NCBI RefSeq assembly: GCF_030519355.1 | Contig: NZ_JAUMKC010000016.1 | Location: 1 to 64,000 of the forward strand | Direction of reading: 5' to 3' | DNA length: 64,000 bases | Origin: Mucilaginibacter sp. L3T2-6 | Lineage (GTDB): Bacteria; Bacteroidota; Bacteroidia; Sphingobacteriales; Sphingobacteriaceae | In this document: positions 7,067-15,454 of the stretch, in pieces | How the letters are laid out: each line of letters starts with the position of its first letter | Numbering within the stretch: position 1 is the first letter of the stretch | Notes under the pieces: generated by a model | Databases searched by the model: none | What the model saw: the letters and a program-made list of their open reading frames with translations, nothing else | Told to the model about the DNA's origin: nothing | Made by a program: the position numbers and the translations under genes

Positions 7067-8289
7067 AAACGAAACTAAAAATCATACTCACCATGCTCAT
7101 TTGCAGTGCGGGTGTCGTCAAAGCGCAGACATTGCCTTTGGACAGTGTGCTAGCAAAAGTAGCTGCAAACCCCTCGCTGCAAGCTTACGACGCAAAAGCT
7201 AAGGCACAGAATGCCTATGCAGATGGTGCGAAAAATCTCGATGCGCCAAAGCTAAGCGCGGGACAATACCAGGTGCCTTACCAGCTGAGTCCGAATGGCG
7301 GTTCGTTCATGATACAGGGAGAGCAAATGTTTACCAACCCGGCAAAGCTGCGCGCAAAAGAAGATTATTTGAAAGGCCAATCCAAAGTTACCTCAGCTGA
7401 TAAGGACTATTTGAAAAACCAACTATTCGCGCAGGCCAAGCAATATTATTATGAACGCGTGGTACTGGAAAAAAAACTTGCCCTATTGCAGCAAACGCAA
7501 AGCTTGCTGGAATATATGCTGAAAGACGCCAATATCAGGTTAACATATAACAAGGAGAAGCTGCCTAATATCTATAAGGCTAAGGCTGAATTATATGAAC
7601 TTGACAATACACGTGAGGAACTGCGCGATGGCATCAGCCAACGGAATATCCTGCTTAACACGCTGATGAACCGGGATAAAACTGCACCGTTCGCAGTGGA
7701 TACCACTATTACGCTCAAAGATTATGAAGCGGCAATTACTGACACGACAGCTTTAGCAAATAGCCGTAGTGACATTAAGGGCATTAACCGAAATATCGAC
7801 TTGCAGCAACTGAACGCTCAAATGGAATACAGCAAACGTAAGCCCGATTTTGGCATACAAGCGGCGCACATGTTTAGTTATGGAGGTTATCCTAATCAGT
7901 ATATATTAATGGCTTCTATAACAATACCAATTGCGCCGTGGTCGTCAAAAGAATACAAGGCTAATTTGAAAGGCGTCAGGTTTGAAACAGAAGAATTGCA
8001 GCAGAAAAAATTGGATATCCTCAACCAAACCGCAGGACAGTTAGCTGGCCTTAAAGCCGGCATGGGCAGTAAGAAAAAGCAGCTTGATAATTATCAGCAA
8101 AATATTATCCCTGCCTTGCAAAACGGCTATAAAACGGCTTTGCAGGCTTATGACCAAAACACCGGCGATCTGCCATCGGTGCTTAACGGAATCAAGGATC
8201 TGCAAATGGCAAGAATGACTGCCCTTGACCGCTTACAGGAACTATTAACCTTACAGGTAGCTTATGAAAAAGAGATTGAAAAATATTAG
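7063..8289 (+). CDS. TolC-family outer-membrane efflux protein
   Basis: A 408-aa protein with a signal peptide (ending VVKAQ near residue 22) and long amphipathic helices typical of OEP/TolC channels, including the repeated coiled regions around residues 100-200 and 300-400. It forms the outer-membrane exit duct of the tripartite pump. The start overlaps the cusA stop by four bases and the end overlaps the next adaptor by 26 bases, so the genes form one tightly packed operon. The copper substrate is inferred from the neighbours. Confidence 0.85.
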   Translation: MKTKLKIILTMLICSAGVVKAQTLPLDSVLAKVAANPSLQAYDAKAKAQNAYADGAKNLDAPKLSAGQYQVPYQLSPNGGSFMIQGEQMFTNPAKLRAKEDYLKGQSKVTSADKDYLKNQLFAQAKQYYYERVVLEKKLALLQQTQSLLEYMLKDANIRLTYNKEKLPNIYKAKAELYELDNTREELRDGISQRNILLNTLMNRDKTAPFAVDTTITLKDYEAAITDTTALANSRSDIKGINRNIDLQQLNAQMEYSKRKPDFGIQAAHMFSYGGYPNQYILMASITIPIAPWSSKEYKANLKGVRFETEELQQKKLDILNQTAGQLAGLKAGMGSKKKQLDNYQQNIIPALQNGYKTALQAYDQNTGDLPSVLNGIKDLQMARMTALDRLQELLTLQVAYEKEIEKY

Positions 8290-9529
8290 CCTGATCGTAG
8301 CCATCTTATCCGGTGCGACGTTGATTTCTGCGTGTTCAAATGAGCAAAAGAAACCCGCCGCATCGCAAGTGAAAGCGGCAGTGAAATACACCTGTCCGAT
8401 GCATCCGCAGGTATTGGAAGACCACCCCGGAACTTGCCCGATTTGTGGCATGACGCTGGTGAAAAAAGCGGGCCAGGCCAGTAAAGACGCAGGTATCAGT
8501 TTGAATACCGTTTTGAAACCGGTTAACAATTCGGTTGTGTCGTCGGTCGCGGCGATAACACCGGAGCAAAAAGCTATTCCGACAACCGTTTCAGCAAATG
8601 GTTACCTCGATTTTGATACCCGAACATTTAATAATATCGCCTCGCGCTTTTCAGGCCGTATCGAAAAACTGTATATTAAATATGCGTTCCAGGAAATTCA
8701 TCGCGGCCAGCGCATCTTTGATATTTACAGCCCTGAACTGCTCACAGCACAACAGGACCTGATCTTTCTCAGCAAAAATTCATCGCAGGAAGCTGGAATA
8801 ATGCAAGCGGCCAAGCAGAAATTGTTATTGCTGGGGATGACCGACGCCCAAGTTGAACAAGTTGTCAAATCCGAGAAAGCGTTCTACAGCTTGCCGGTAT
8901 ATAGTCCTTATGACGGTCATGTTCACGATATGCCGCATAGCCAAATGTCAGGCACTTCGGATAACCAAATGCCGCTTGACCTAACCGGAAACCTTCCGTT
9001 GTCAATCAAGGAAGGCATGTATGTCGAAAAAGGGCAAACACTATTCAATGTCGTCGACCCGCACATGCTTTGGGCGATTATTAAGGTTTATGCTTCATCT
9101 ATTGCTGCTATAAAACTGCATCAGGCGGTTACGCTATCACTTGCCGACAACACGGATAAAACACTGAGCGGCCAGGTAGATTTTATCGAGCCAACATTGC
9201 AGGTCGGCGATAAAACGACAAGTATCCGAGTGTATCTGCATAATATGAACCATGAGCTAAAAGTGGGCAGCCTGGTAAAAGCTCAAATAGAGACCGGAAA
9301 TGAGCGTGGCTTATGGATACCGCGAACTGCGCTGGTTGATTTGGGGCGAACAAAAATAGTCTGGCTAAAAACCGGGGCAGCATATAGCGTACACCAGGTC
9401 GAGACCGGTATCAATGAGGGGAACGAAATTCAGATCACAAAAGGAATAACTGTCGCGGATAGTATTGCGGTAAACGCGCAGTATTTGTCGGACAGTGAAA
9501 GCTTCATAAAAACGCAAAGCAATGAATAA
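8264..9529 (+). CDS. cusB: RND periplasmic adaptor lipoprotein with metal-binding domain (CusB-like), copy 1
   Basis: A 421-aa lipoprotein (lipobox LISAC, C24). A heavy-metal-binding domain follows at about residues 42-70 (YTCPMHPQV ... CPICGMTLVKK), then the membrane-fusion-protein body: barrel-sandwich halves around IASRFSGRIEKLYI and MYVEKGQTLFNVVD, a helical hairpin between them (SPELLTAQQDLI), and a beta-barrel domain (LSGQVDFIEPTL). It links the inner-membrane pump to TolC and probably hands metal to it. It overlaps tolC by 26 nt and the second adaptor by 8 nt. Two adaptors in one pump operon is notable. Confidence 0.85.
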   Translation: MKKRLKNISLIVAILSGATLISACSNEQKKPAASQVKAAVKYTCPMHPQVLEDHPGTCPICGMTLVKKAGQASKDAGISLNTVLKPVNNSVVSSVAAITPEQKAIPTTVSANGYLDFDTRTFNNIASRFSGRIEKLYIKYAFQEIHRGQRIFDIYSPELLTAQQDLIFLSKNSSQEAGIMQAAKQKLLLLGMTDAQVEQVVKSEKAFYSLPVYSPYDGHVHDMPHSQMSGTSDNQMPLDLTGNLPLSIKEGMYVEKGQTLFNVVDPHMLWAIIKVYASSIAAIKLHQAVTLSLADNTDKTLSGQVDFIEPTLQVGDKTTSIRVYLHNMNHELKVGSLVKAQIETGNERGLWIPRTALVDLGRTKIVWLKTGAAYSVHQVETGINEGNEIQITKGITVADSIAVNAQYLSDSESFIKTQSNE

Positions 9530-10739
9530 GATAAAAATAGCAATAGGGTTCTTAGCTTTATTAGGACTTGCCGCATGCAAACCCAAACCGCAGCAACAGG
9601 CAGTCGCAAAGGTGCAGGCAAAGGCTTATTATACCTGCTCCATGCACCCGCAGGTACATGAGGATCACCCCGGCAATTGCCCCATTTGCAGCATGAAACT
9701 GATCAAGGTGGAGATTACGGGAACTGATGCGATGAATAGTAATAAAATCGTGTTGACAGCTACGCAGATCCGTTTGGCGGGTATTCAAACTGATACCGTT
9801 TGCGATGAAAACACCGGGGTTGAAAAAACACTGACCGGAACGGTAACAACAGACGAAAGCAAGACAGACGAATTGAGCGCGAGGGTTGCAGGGCGCATAC
9901 AGCAGTTATTTGTTAGAACAGTTGGTGAAAAAGTAAGTATAGGTCAGCCAGTTTACACTATTTACAGTGAAGACTTACAGGAGGCAGAAAAAGAATATTT
10001 GCTCGCTCGGCAGCAGCAAAAAATACTGCACAACCCGGATGTTGATTATGGGCAACTCACTAGCAGTGCCGAAAACAAATTACTGCTATGGGGATTATCA
10101 CCCGAACAGATCAGGAATCTAGCGCAATCTGGTAAGGTATCGGCTACAGTTACTGTATTGAGCAAAATCGCGGGTACTGTTAGCGATATAGCAATTCATG
10201 AGGGCGACTATGTTACTGAAGGAATTACTGTTCTCAAAACACAAGCCTTAAATACGCTTTGGATAGAGGCACAATTATATGCATCCGAGGCGGGAAATTA
10301 TCACGTGAACGACAAAGTAAATGTTTCCTTACCCGACCTGAGCGGACAGATTGTTGCAGGCAAAGTTGAATTTATCAATCCGGAATTATCAGGCCAATCC
10401 AAAGTAGATTTGGTAAGAATCCGTATTTCCAACCCGCAGGGATTAATTCGCCCCGGTATGCACGCTTATATCTCTATCGGCTCGGAAGGCAAGCGTAGTT
10501 TGGCTGTACCAGCATCAGCCGTTTTGGTTGATGGCAAGGGAAGTTTGGTGTGGGTTAAAAATGCCGATGGCAGCTTTTCGCCAAAAATGGTGTCAATCGG
10601 TTCAGGCAATCAAAACTATGTGCCGGTAATTTCAGGGCTAAATAAGGGTGACGTGGTGGTTACAAGTGGTGCCTATTTAATGAACAGTGAAGCGATATTT
10701 AAGAATGGGAGCGACAACATGGCCGGAATGAAAATGTGA
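9522..10739 (+). CDS. RND periplasmic adaptor lipoprotein with metal-binding domain (CusB-like), copy 2
   Basis: A 405-aa lipoprotein (lipobox LAAC, C19) with the same layout as the preceding gene: metal-binding domain (YTCSMHPQV ... CPICSMKLIKV), barrel-sandwich hybrid, short hairpin and beta-barrel. The usual glycine of CPICGM is serine here. The C-terminus is Met-rich and ends AGMKM. The sequences of the two adaptors have diverged clearly, so this is an old duplication rather than an assembly artefact. They may form mixed hexamers, or one may serve another pump (inference). It converges on the following minus-strand gene with a 12-nt gap. Confidence 0.85.
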   Translation: MNKIKIAIGFLALLGLAACKPKPQQQAVAKVQAKAYYTCSMHPQVHEDHPGNCPICSMKLIKVEITGTDAMNSNKIVLTATQIRLAGIQTDTVCDENTGVEKTLTGTVTTDESKTDELSARVAGRIQQLFVRTVGEKVSIGQPVYTIYSEDLQEAEKEYLLARQQQKILHNPDVDYGQLTSSAENKLLLWGLSPEQIRNLAQSGKVSATVTVLSKIAGTVSDIAIHEGDYVTEGITVLKTQALNTLWIEAQLYASEAGNYHVNDKVNVSLPDLSGQIVAGKVEFINPELSGQSKVDLVRIRISNPQGLIRPGMHAYISIGSEGKRSLAVPASAVLVDGKGSLVWVKNADGSFSPKMVSIGSGNQNYVPVISGLNKGDVVVTSGAYLMNSEAIFKNGSDNMAGMKM

Positions 10740-10751
10740 TTTATGAACTGG

Positions 10752-11750
10752 CTACTTAACTGTTTTATAAATCAGTAAAGCCGCTTGTTGATGACCGTCT
10801 GCCCTGGCAGCGATAAGTAATATTCCCAATTCCGGAACCAGTAAGGAAGTACGGGCGCCGTCGCGGGTTTTGATATGTGCAACCTGTTTATAGGAAGTAT
10901 CGCTTATTTGTTTAAAAATATCAACTGCTCCGCCACCACCACTGATATAAACACATTTGTTTTTCGCATCCCAATAAAGGTCATCCACATCGCCCACCAT
11001 CGGGGCGTTGAAAATTTCCTTACCTGTATCGCTATCATAAATGATCAGTTTTGCAGGTACACGGTAGCCGATTATAATATGATGCTGCGTTTCGTCATAG
11101 GCCATTGGAAAGTTAGCGCGTGGCAACAGCTTTGACCATTTGGCTGTAGGCTTTAAGGTTTTTAAGTCACAAACCCCCACTATGCCCGAACCTGGCAGAT
11201 TGACCCAAAGCTTGCCTGCTTTTGCATCCAATTGAAAGGATTCGGGGTGTGCAGGTAATTTAATATCCCCGATTAACTTATGGCTGGCTCCGTCGATAAT
11301 GCCGATTCCACCCGTCCCGTAACCAACGTAAATTTTATCGGGATCCGCGTCATAGCGTACATCATCCGCGTCATCATTAAATTTGATGCTACCTGTTTTT
11401 GTAAATGTTTTAGCGTTATAAAAATAACATTCGCCGGTACCGCCGTTGGCCACAAACAATTCGTCATGTTTGGTAATATAAGCTACGCCTTGCGGCTCAT
11501 CCAACCCGGAAATGCTCCCGGTCACTTTACCACTTTTCATATCAACAATCTCTAACGTATTATTACCTAAAGCGGCGATATATGCGATCTGATCTTTGAT
11601 ATTAATATCAATATGATCAATTCTTCCCTTGACATTTGGCAAGACAATCTCCTTTTCCAGCGTAAGATATTGTTTTCCACTTTCTTGAGCCTTACAACTA
11701 CTAAAGCAACCCAGCACGATAAATAGAGGTATTAAACGATAGCAGTCCAT
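10752..11750 (-). CDS. YncE/NHL-like beta-propeller lipoprotein
   Basis: A 332-aa exported protein with an N-terminal signal containing possible lipobox cysteines (VLGC, then SSC). The rest is a series of about 45-residue repeats with D-x-x and GK/GT-x-I-x-G turns (for example EIVDMKSGKVTGSI, GIIDGASHKLIGDI, IIYDSDTGKEIF), typical of a seven-bladed propeller of the YncE type. Such proteins occur in periplasmic metal or redox stress regulons, but no catalytic residues are evident. It is divergent from the ChrB-AraC gene across 89 nt and may be regulated by it. Confidence 0.7.
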   Translation of the reverse strand: MDCYRLIPLFIVLGCFSSCKAQESGKQYLTLEKEIVLPNVKGRIDHIDINIKDQIAYIAALGNNTLEIVDMKSGKVTGSISGLDEPQGVAYITKHDELFVANGGTGECYFYNAKTFTKTGSIKFNDDADDVRYDADPDKIYVGYGTGGIGIIDGASHKLIGDIKLPAHPESFQLDAKAGKLWVNLPGSGIVGVCDLKTLKPTAKWSKLLPRANFPMAYDETQHHIIIGYRVPAKLIIYDSDTGKEIFNAPMVGDVDDLYWDAKNKCVYISGGGGAVDIFKQISDTSYKQVAHIKTRDGARTSLLVPELGILLIAARADGHQQAALLIYKTVK

Positions 11751-11802
11751 ATTGATGATTTAAATAACCGAATCTAGGATTTGTTTCTGTTATATTTCTG
11801 AA

Positions 11803-11833
11803 TTTTCAATAAGCACCAGTACTGTTAACTTTA
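11803..11833 (+). promoter_or_regulatory. candidate promoter of the ChrB-AraC gene
   Basis: TTTT (11803-11806) and TAACTTTA (11826-11833, 7 of 8 to TAnnTTTG) are 19 nt apart. The predicted start of transcription coincides with the ATG at 11840, so the mRNA may be leaderless. Confidence 0.4.
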
Positions 11834-11839
11834 CCATCT

Positions 11840-12679
11840 ATGAAATGGATCACCCGCGAACATCCAAAAATTGACCGTATTGCCTGCCCCTGGCTAATTA
11901 AGCGATTCATTGATCCTAACGCTGAAATTATCTATGTACCCTTTGCTGAAGTTCTTACCAAAGCTAAGGAATTAGATGCCACGCCGTTCGATTTGCCGGG
12001 TGTGGAATACACCCATTACGAAGACCAATGCAGTTTTGATTATTTCATCAAAAAGCACCAACTGAAAGATGAGGCACTTTACCGTATTGCCGCCATCGTT
12101 CGGGGGGCTGATACCGACCGCCACGATTTTGCACCGCAGGCTGCTGGCCTGGAAGCGATATTTTCGGGATTGGCCTATAATATTAAAGACGACCATGAAT
12201 TATTGGAATTGGGGATGACCGTCTATGATGGATTATATAGCTGGGCCAAACACCTGCACCAATTGAAGCATACCCAGGGTGGTCCCGTTGAGCAAATGCT
12301 ACTGGAGGTTTACCATAAATATCTCAAAGACAATTCCAGGAAAGCTCCGGCCTGGACAAAAGAACTCAAGGAAATGATACAGGATCAGCTCGACACCAAT
12401 ATGAGTTTAAGCTTACAACAGCTTTCTCATGACCTGGAGATCAACCCTTCCTATTTGTCACGAGAGTTTTCGAAATACTTTGATAACCTATCATTTGGTG
12501 ATTACATCCGGAAACTCCGCATTGAAAAGGCGACGAACCTGTTAGAAAAGACAAACTATTCATTGACGGAGATCGCTTACCTGACCGGATTTTCCGACCA
12601 GAGCCATTTTAACCGGATATTCAAAAAGCAGATGGGAATGACCGCCTCAGAATATCGGAAAACCCTGCAAAAAAAGTAA
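11840..12679 (+). CDS. ChrB-domain/AraC fusion regulator
   Basis: A 279-aa protein. Residues 1-150 match the ChrB/chromate-resistance domain: MKWITREHPKIDRIACPWLI, then DQCSFDYFIKK, IVRGADTDRHDFAPQAAGL and the C-terminal YDGLYSWAKHL. Residues about 170-278 are an AraC double HTH (SLQQLSHDLEINPSYLSREF, LTEIAYLTGFSDQSHFNRIF). The ChrB part is nearly the same as the stand-alone ChrB at 13761, with almost identical DNA at the start. The fusion suggests a one-component sensor in which the ChrB domain detects chromate, or the redox damage it causes, and the AraC part controls the DUF1259, chrB and chrA genes. Domain assignments are clear; the ligand is inferred. Confidence 0.85.
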   Translation: MKWITREHPKIDRIACPWLIKRFIDPNAEIIYVPFAEVLTKAKELDATPFDLPGVEYTHYEDQCSFDYFIKKHQLKDEALYRIAAIVRGADTDRHDFAPQAAGLEAIFSGLAYNIKDDHELLELGMTVYDGLYSWAKHLHQLKHTQGGPVEQMLLEVYHKYLKDNSRKAPAWTKELKEMIQDQLDTNMSLSLQQLSHDLEINPSYLSREFSKYFDNLSFGDYIRKLRIEKATNLLEKTNYSLTEIAYLTGFSDQSHFNRIFKKQMGMTASEYRKTLQKK

Positions 12680-12727
12680 AATCTGTACCATTAGTAATAG
12701 CTGTTCTATTTTGCGCCACAACAAAAA

Positions 12728-12753
12728 GATAGTATTGCATAATATATACTATC
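12728..12753. promoter_or_regulatory. inverted repeat just upstream of the DUF1259 gene
   Basis: GATAGTAT (12728-12735) and ATACTATC (12746-12753) form a perfect 8-bp inverted repeat, 10 nt apart, ending four bases before the ATG. The placement suits an operator for the ChrB-AraC protein or a hairpin that masks the translation start. Confidence 0.45.
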
Positions 12754-12757
12754 AACT

Positions 12758-13738
12758 ATGGAAACAAAGAAATTCTCCCGCAGGCAGGTCCTTCAGGCTA
12801 CAGCCATTTTAGGAACAGCTTTATTATTACCGCTTCAGCACAGCGAGGCTAAAGTTTTACCTTCAGGTAATACTCCCGGTCTTACACCCGAAGAGATCGC
12901 GGCCATCGAAACCGCCATCGGTAAAAAGGGAAGCTATAAAGAAGCGGAATCGCTTCATACTACGGCCTTGCCCCGCAATGATTTAAAGATGACGCTCAAA
13001 GGCGCACCGATCCCAATCCCCTTTGGATTTGGCGGCTGGGTATCCTTCAAAAAATCGATCGACGGAAAAACAGCTATGGTGATGGGCGATACCGTTCTAC
13101 TCCAGGAGGAAGTTAACCCGATGATATCGGCAGCGCAGGCGAACGGATTGGAAATAAGCGCGATACATAACCACTTTTTCTACGAGGAACCAAGGATATT
13201 CTATATGCATATTCAAGGGATGGGTAGTATTGCCGAACTTGCAAAAAAGTACGCGGATACCATTCGTGATAGTAAAATATTTCCAGCAAATCAACCTGCT
13301 CCGTCTGCACCATCAAGTATTACAGGAAAGGAAAATTTCGACATCCCTGCACTTGATGCGATTGTTAAATATACCGGCACCGTAAACGGCCCTACCTATA
13401 AATACACTATTGGCCGTGCCGATTTGAAAGTAATGATGATGGGCGTGGAAATGACGACCAATATAGGCCTGAATACCTGGGCTTCGTTTGCCGGCAAACA
13501 TGATGACGCCCAGATCGCAGGCGATATAGCGATGCTACCCGACGAAGTAAACAGCGTCATTAAAACGCTCCGCCTGCATAACCTTGAAGTAGTCGCCGTC
13601 CATAGCCACATGCTGAATGATGATCCGCATATCATATTCCTGCATTACTATGGCCGGGGCAAAGCTGCGGATTTAGCGCAGGGCTTCCGTGCAGCTTTGG
13701 ACGTGCTGGGTAAACCGATGGGTGGAATGAAAATGTAA
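12758..13738 (+). CDS. exported DUF1259 (LppY/LpqO-type) protein with two repeats
   Basis: A 326-aa protein with a twin-arginine-like N-terminus (KKFSRRQVLQA) and hydrophobic segment, then two copies of the DUF1259 domain (about residues 45-175 and 190-320). Each copy contains a matching motif with histidines and an acidic-Pro pair: HNHFFYEEPRIFYMH in the first and HSHMLNDDPHIIFLH in the second. The regular H-x-H...H spacing suggests a metal or ligand site. The C-terminus is MGGMKM. The family is of unknown function but often travels with chromate genes. It lies between the ChrB-AraC and ChrB genes. A role in periplasmic handling of metal or oxidant is inferred only. Confidence 0.75.
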   Translation: METKKFSRRQVLQATAILGTALLLPLQHSEAKVLPSGNTPGLTPEEIAAIETAIGKKGSYKEAESLHTTALPRNDLKMTLKGAPIPIPFGFGGWVSFKKSIDGKTAMVMGDTVLLQEEVNPMISAAQANGLEISAIHNHFFYEEPRIFYMHIQGMGSIAELAKKYADTIRDSKIFPANQPAPSAPSSITGKENFDIPALDAIVKYTGTVNGPTYKYTIGRADLKVMMMGVEMTTNIGLNTWASFAGKHDDAQIAGDIAMLPDEVNSVIKTLRLHNLEVVAVHSHMLNDDPHIIFLHYYGRGKAADLAQGFRAALDVLGKPMGGMKM

Positions 13739-13760
13739 AACTGGTTTTAATTTTTAGCTT

Positions 13761-14210
13761 ATGAAATGGATCACCCGTGAACGGCCAAAAATAGACCGTA
13801 TTGCCTGCCCCTGGCTCATCAAAAACTTTGTTGACAGCGAGGCGGAATTCATTTATGTGCCAAAAGAAGAAGTTTTTGAAAAGGCTGAAATGCTTAATGC
13901 GATCCCATACGATATACCCGGTACGGAATATTCGCATGAAGGGGAACGATGCACGTTTGATTATATCGTGAAAAAACACGAATTGACCGATCCGGCGATT
14001 TTGCAGATCGCTGAAATTGTACGTGGTGCTGATACCGCACGCTTTGACCTGGCACCGCAAGCAGCCGGTCTTTGGGCCATTTCTGCTGGATTGTCGTATA
14101 ATTTTCGCAATGACCATGAGCAACTTGATTTTGGCATGCAGATTTACAATGCCTTATATAGTTGGGCGAAATATGTACAGGAGGAAAAACATACATGGCA
14201 GAACAACTGA
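13761..14210 (+). CDS. chrB: stand-alone ChrB-domain chromate resistance protein
   Basis: A 149-aa single-domain protein (MKWITRERPKIDRIACPWLI ... CTFDYIVKK ... IVRGADTARFDLAPQAAGL ... YNALYSWAKYV). It corresponds to the C-terminal domain of classical ChrB and to the N-terminal half of the fusion at 11840, from which it probably arose by duplication. It overlaps the start of chrA by 16 nt, indicating coupled translation. Its likely role is in chromate resistance, either as an enzyme acting on chromate or a partner of the transporter; the family's chemistry is not settled. Confidence 0.8.
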   Translation: MKWITRERPKIDRIACPWLIKNFVDSEAEFIYVPKEEVFEKAEMLNAIPYDIPGTEYSHEGERCTFDYIVKKHELTDPAILQIAEIVRGADTARFDLAPQAAGLWAISAGLSYNFRNDHEQLDFGMQIYNALYSWAKYVQEEKHTWQNN

Positions 14211-15376
14211 TCAAAAGTAAACCAGTGTACTCGCTTTGGGATATTACTAAATATTACCTGAAGCTGGGCACCTGGGGCTTTGGCGGCCCGGTAGCTTTAG
14301 TAGGTTATATGCACCGCGACCTGGTAGAAGATAAAAGCTGGTTGACCGAGGAAGAATATAAAGAGGGGTTGGCCTTAGCACAACTGGCACCAGGGCCGTT
14401 AGCGGCGCAATTGGGTATTTATATCGGCTTTGTACATTATGGCCTGATCGGTGCGACTTTAACGGGATTGGCTTTTGTATTGCCCTCGTTTATTATGGTT
14501 GTCTTAATAGGGATGGCTTACCGGCTCTACGGAGGGTTGCCGTGGATGCAAGCCGTATTTTATGGCGTTGGTGCTGCGGTCATCGGTATCATCGCCATGA
14601 GCGCATATAAGCTTACAATCAAGACGATTAGCAAATTTGAAATAGTTGCCATGAAAGGTAAATGGCTTCTGTGGCTATTTTACATTATCGGAATCCTTAT
14701 TACCGTTATTACTCAAAAAGAAGAGATCATTTTGTTTTTGGCTTGCGGCATCCTGTATATGCTAATCAAAGCCCCGCCGCGCTGGATCAGGAAACCGACC
14801 GCTGTACCTGTCGGAATTTTGTTTTCCGTTAGTTTCTGGAAATATGACAGTAAGCTCCTACCTGAGATCGGCTGGTTCTTTTTAAAAGCAGGCGCATTTG
14901 TGTTTGGGAGCGGGCTAGCTATCGTTCCTTTCCTCCATGGTGGAGTGGTTAAGGAGTTTGGCTGGTTAAATGAAAAACAGTTTTTGGATGCTGTGGCAGT
15001 GGCAATGATAACACCGGGGCCGGTAGTGATCACGGTTGGTTTTATCGGCTATATAGTCGCCGGATTTCCTGGAGCCTGTGTAGCAGCCTTAGCGACTTTT
15101 TTACCGTGCTACCTTTTCACGATAGCCTTAGCGCCGTCGTTTAAAAAGATTGCTAAAAACGCAGGTATCAAAGCTTTCGTTGACGGGATTACCGCCTCTG
15201 TTATTGGGGCCTTAGTCGGCTCGGTGATTATCATCGGGTTGCGGTCAATTATTGATATTCCGACTACATTAATCGCAATTACTGCGGTATTAGCATTGAT
15301 CTACAACAATAAAATAAAAGAACCAGCTATCATTGGGACTGCTGCGGTTATCGGCGCTGCGCTTAAATTATTGTAA
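14195..15376 (+). CDS. chrA: chromate transporter ChrA
   Basis: A 393-aa inner-membrane protein made of two homologous CHR domains. The first has KLGTWGFGGPVALVGYMHRD and LAQLAPGPLAAQLGIYIGF; the second has FLKAGAFVFGSGLAIVPFLH and AVAMITPGPVVITVGFIGY. Function: efflux of chromate from the cytoplasm. The start at 14195 is chosen because AGGAGG lies at 14179-14184, ten bases upstream; an in-frame ATG at 14162 lacks this. The gene is the last of the chromate module and faces the mobilization operon tail-to-tail across 78 nt. Confidence 0.9.
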   Translation: MAEQLIKSKPVYSLWDITKYYLKLGTWGFGGPVALVGYMHRDLVEDKSWLTEEEYKEGLALAQLAPGPLAAQLGIYIGFVHYGLIGATLTGLAFVLPSFIMVVLIGMAYRLYGGLPWMQAVFYGVGAAVIGIIAMSAYKLTIKTISKFEIVAMKGKWLLWLFYIIGILITVITQKEEIILFLACGILYMLIKAPPRWIRKPTAVPVGILFSVSFWKYDSKLLPEIGWFFLKAGAFVFGSGLAIVPFLHGGVVKEFGWLNEKQFLDAVAVAMITPGPVVITVGFIGYIVAGFPGACVAALATFLPCYLFTIALAPSFKKIAKNAGIKAFVDGITASVIGALVGSVIIIGLRSIIDIPTTLIAITAVLALIYNNKIKEPAIIGTAAVIGAALKLL

Positions 15377-15454
15377 TTCTGTAAAAGCAGTTTGCAGATC
15401 GTATTTTAGGAAAATGCTGTTTTATGCCGCATTTCCTCTAAACAATATTTTTAC

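Noticed and set aside
10875-11555. Plus-strand frames opposite the beta-propeller gene
   Set aside because: The minus strand has continuous propeller repeats and a signal peptide; the plus-strand frames show none.
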